Source of the DNA: Bacteroidetes bacterium CG2_30_32_10
GTDB taxonomy: Bacteria; Bacteroidota; Bacteroidia; Bacteroidales; CG2-30-32-10
NCBI GenBank assembly: GCA_001872995.1
Contig: MNXO01000176.1
Coordinates: 1 to 8,055, forward strand
DNA: 8,055 bases
Reading direction: 5' to 3'
The notes under the pieces were generated by a model, which ran no database searches, was not told where the DNA came from, and was given only the letters and a program-made list of their open reading frames with translations. Positions 6,536 to 8,055 of this stretch are shown here, piece after piece (the stretch's first letter is position 1; every line of letters begins with the position of its first letter). The translations under genes and the position numbers were made by a program.

Positions 6536-8002
6536 ATGTTTATTTTTGTGAAAAATAATCATCATTTATCATTAGAAGTGGGTAATAAATTTATCAAATC
6601 TCCTCATTTAAATTGGCTTGCATTATTTTCTTTATTAGCATTGCTTGTGCCATATATTTACTTGTCATTTTTTATTCATCCAGCAGCTGACGATTATAAT
6701 TATGCTGTTCTCAACATCAACAATGAGTGGTTTAGCGAATATATCAACCAATATTATACTTGGAATGGCAGATACTCATCCAATTGTCTTGTTTTGCTCA
6801 ATCCTATTGCTTTCAAAAGTTTATCGGTTTATCGCATCATTCCATTATTGCTTATTTTATTCACTTTTTTGTCAATTTATTTTTTAGTAAGCTCTGTTTA
6901 TAGAAAACAAATCGAAAAAATAAATAGAATAAACCTTGCTTTATCGGTTACGGTGTTTTATTTATTTGTTATGCCTAATATTGCAGAAGGTATATATTGG
7001 TTTACAGGTGCTGTAACCTATCAATTATCAGTAATACTAATAATAACTTATGCCGCTCTTCTATATCGCTATTTAAACGAAAGGTATCTATTTGGGAAAA
7101 CTTTTCATTATTTATTAAATGTCATTATTCTTATTTTAATTATAGGATTTAATGAAATAGCAATGCTTTTAATGTTATTTTCGCATTTAATATTTGTAAT
7201 TCTTTCGTTTAACAAGTTTAAGAAAAATAGATTGCTTTCAATTATTCTATTTTTTGTCGTTTTAACATCATCGTTTTTTGTTTTTAATGCTCCTGGTAAT
7301 GAAATTCGAGCAAGTTATTTTCCAAACAATCATCATTTCATACAAAGCATTTTGTTTTCATTGCTGCAAACATTGAGATTCTTATTTGATTGGGTATCTA
7401 ACCTACCTTTTATACTATTATCAATTTTATTTGTAATAATTTTTATAAAAACAAAAGAACAGACAATAAAATTAAATGTATTTTCAGTTAAAACACTTGT
7501 TTTATATAGTTTATCTATTCCTTTAGTTGTCTTTCTGTCTATTTTCCCTGCTTATTGGAGCACTGGTATTCTTGGACAACAAAGAACAGTGAATGTTGCA
7601 TGTTTTCTTTTTATTTTGCTTTGGTTGATAAATATAAGCTTATGGGTAGATTATTATAAAGAACATCCGTTTATTAATTGTATTGAAAAATCATTAAAAA
7701 ATAAATATAGAATCATATTGTTTATATTGGCAATTATGGCAATGGCAATTACAAAAAACGGATATAATTCATTTACCGATATTTTTTACAGCAAAGCATT
7801 CTATTTTAATAAAGAAATGAATGAACGATATATTAAAATGGCTGAATTTAAAAACGAACAAAAAAATAATCTTATTGTAAATCCATTGCAGTATAAACCA
7901 TCCACAATATTTGTGCTTGATATTACTAACGACTCTTCTCATTGGTTAAATTGTGGAGTTGCGGCTTATTATGGTTTAAAAGAAATTTCAATAAATAAAT
8001 AA
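6536..8002 (+). CDS. Polytopic membrane protein, DUF6056-like, possible GT-C-type glycosyltransferase
   Basis: The 488-residue product has a short cytoplasmic N-terminus, about 10-11 hydrophobic segments between residues 27 and 405, and a soluble C-terminal tail of about 80 residues. Directly after the first membrane helix comes HPAADDYNYA (48-57), then YTWNGRYSS (74-82). An acidic pair in the first outward loop followed by a GRY motif resembles the DUF6056 family as I remember it. It also recalls the acidic loop motif of GT-C glycosyltransferases such as the PMT and ArnT types, which use polyprenyl-phosphate sugars. Other possibly conserved points are GFNE (205-208), APGNEIR (252-258) and TGILGQQRTVN (343-353). 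It is a single-gene unit with its own promoter and leader hairpin, divergent from tpiA. The start has no Shine-Dalgarno site. Membrane topology is sure; family membership is likely; enzymatic activity is inferred. Confidence 0.8.
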   Translation: MFIFVKNNHHLSLEVGNKFIKSPHLNWLALFSLLALLVPYIYLSFFIHPAADDYNYAVLNINNEWFSEYINQYYTWNGRYSSNCLVLLNPIAFKSLSVYRIIPLLLILFTFLSIYFLVSSVYRKQIEKINRINLALSVTVFYLFVMPNIAEGIYWFTGAVTYQLSVILIITYAALLYRYLNERYLFGKTFHYLLNVIILILIIGFNEIAMLLMLFSHLIFVILSFNKFKKNRLLSIILFFVVLTSSFFVFNAPGNEIRASYFPNNHHFIQSILFSLLQTLRFLFDWVSNLPFILLSILFVIIFIKTKEQTIKLNVFSVKTLVLYSLSIPLVVFLSIFPAYWSTGILGQQRTVNVACFLFILLWLINISLWVDYYKEHPFINCIEKSLKNKYRIILFILAIMAMAITKNGYNSFTDIFYSKAFYFNKEMNERYIKMAEFKNEQKNNLIVNPLQYKPSTIFVLDITNDSSHWLNCGVAAYYGLKEISINK

Positions 8003-8014
8003 AAAATATTATTC

Positions 8015-8037
8015 TAAAAATAAAGTTATTATTTTTA
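8015..8037 (+). terminator. Possible AT-only terminator hairpin after the DUF6056-like gene
   Basis: Thirteen bases after the stop codon, TAAAAATAA (8015-8023) pairs perfectly with TTATTTTTA (8029-8037) around a 5-base loop, giving a 9-bp stem. The 3' arm contains a T-run. The absence of any G-C pair makes it a weak stem, so termination here is only a possibility. Confidence 0.35.
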
Positions 8038-8055
8038 AAGCAATTAAAGAATAAC

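Noticed and set aside
6645..6887. Plus-strand open frame of 80 codons
   Set aside because: It overlaps the DUF6056-like gene in another frame and has no independent start signal or homology.

Overview
The window reads as a chromosomal segment of an AT-rich member of the Bacteroidota. The evidence is the gene content, starts preceded by A-rich sequence instead of Shine-Dalgarno sites, and two exact copies of the Bacteroidota -7 promoter box (TAnnTTTG). The Bacteroidota-like protein styles (HYDIN/'choice-of-anchor' domains and a GEV-type Ig-like module in a large secreted protein) agree with this. I see no rRNA, tRNA, CRISPR array, transposase or phage gene.

Layout. (1) Positions 1-2635, minus strand: the first 878 codons of a very large secreted protein whose 3' end lies off the left edge. 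It has a signal peptide, a von Willebrand factor A domain with an intact metal site, a HYDIN-like module, an Ig-like module, a seven-repeat WD40 propeller and a second HYDIN-like module. (2) 2636-2955: a divergent intergenic region with a good -7 box for the minus gene and two consecutive long imperfect palindromes. (3) 2956-4398, plus: an orphan multi-pass flippase of the Wzx/polysaccharide-export type. (4) 4424-6390, minus: a tight three-gene cluster, transcribed tpiA, prmA, yciH with gaps of 6 and 8 bases. It encodes triosephosphate isomerase, ribosomal protein L11 methyltransferase and a SUI1/eIF1-like factor. (5) 6391-6535: a divergent region with a good Bacteroidota promoter and a leader hairpin facing right. 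(6) 6536-8002, plus: a polytopic membrane protein resembling the DUF6056/GT-C-like family, followed by an AT-only hairpin.

How the genes fit together. The minus cluster is housekeeping (glycolysis and translation). The flippase and the GT-C-like protein on either side both look like envelope glycan or lipid-linked sugar functions, and the vWA/WD40 protein is probably exported. A shared envelope role is inference only, because the three are separate transcription units. I found no obvious new defence or mobile system. The least ordinary items are the architecture of the vWA/WD40 protein and the paired palindromes at 2758-2911.
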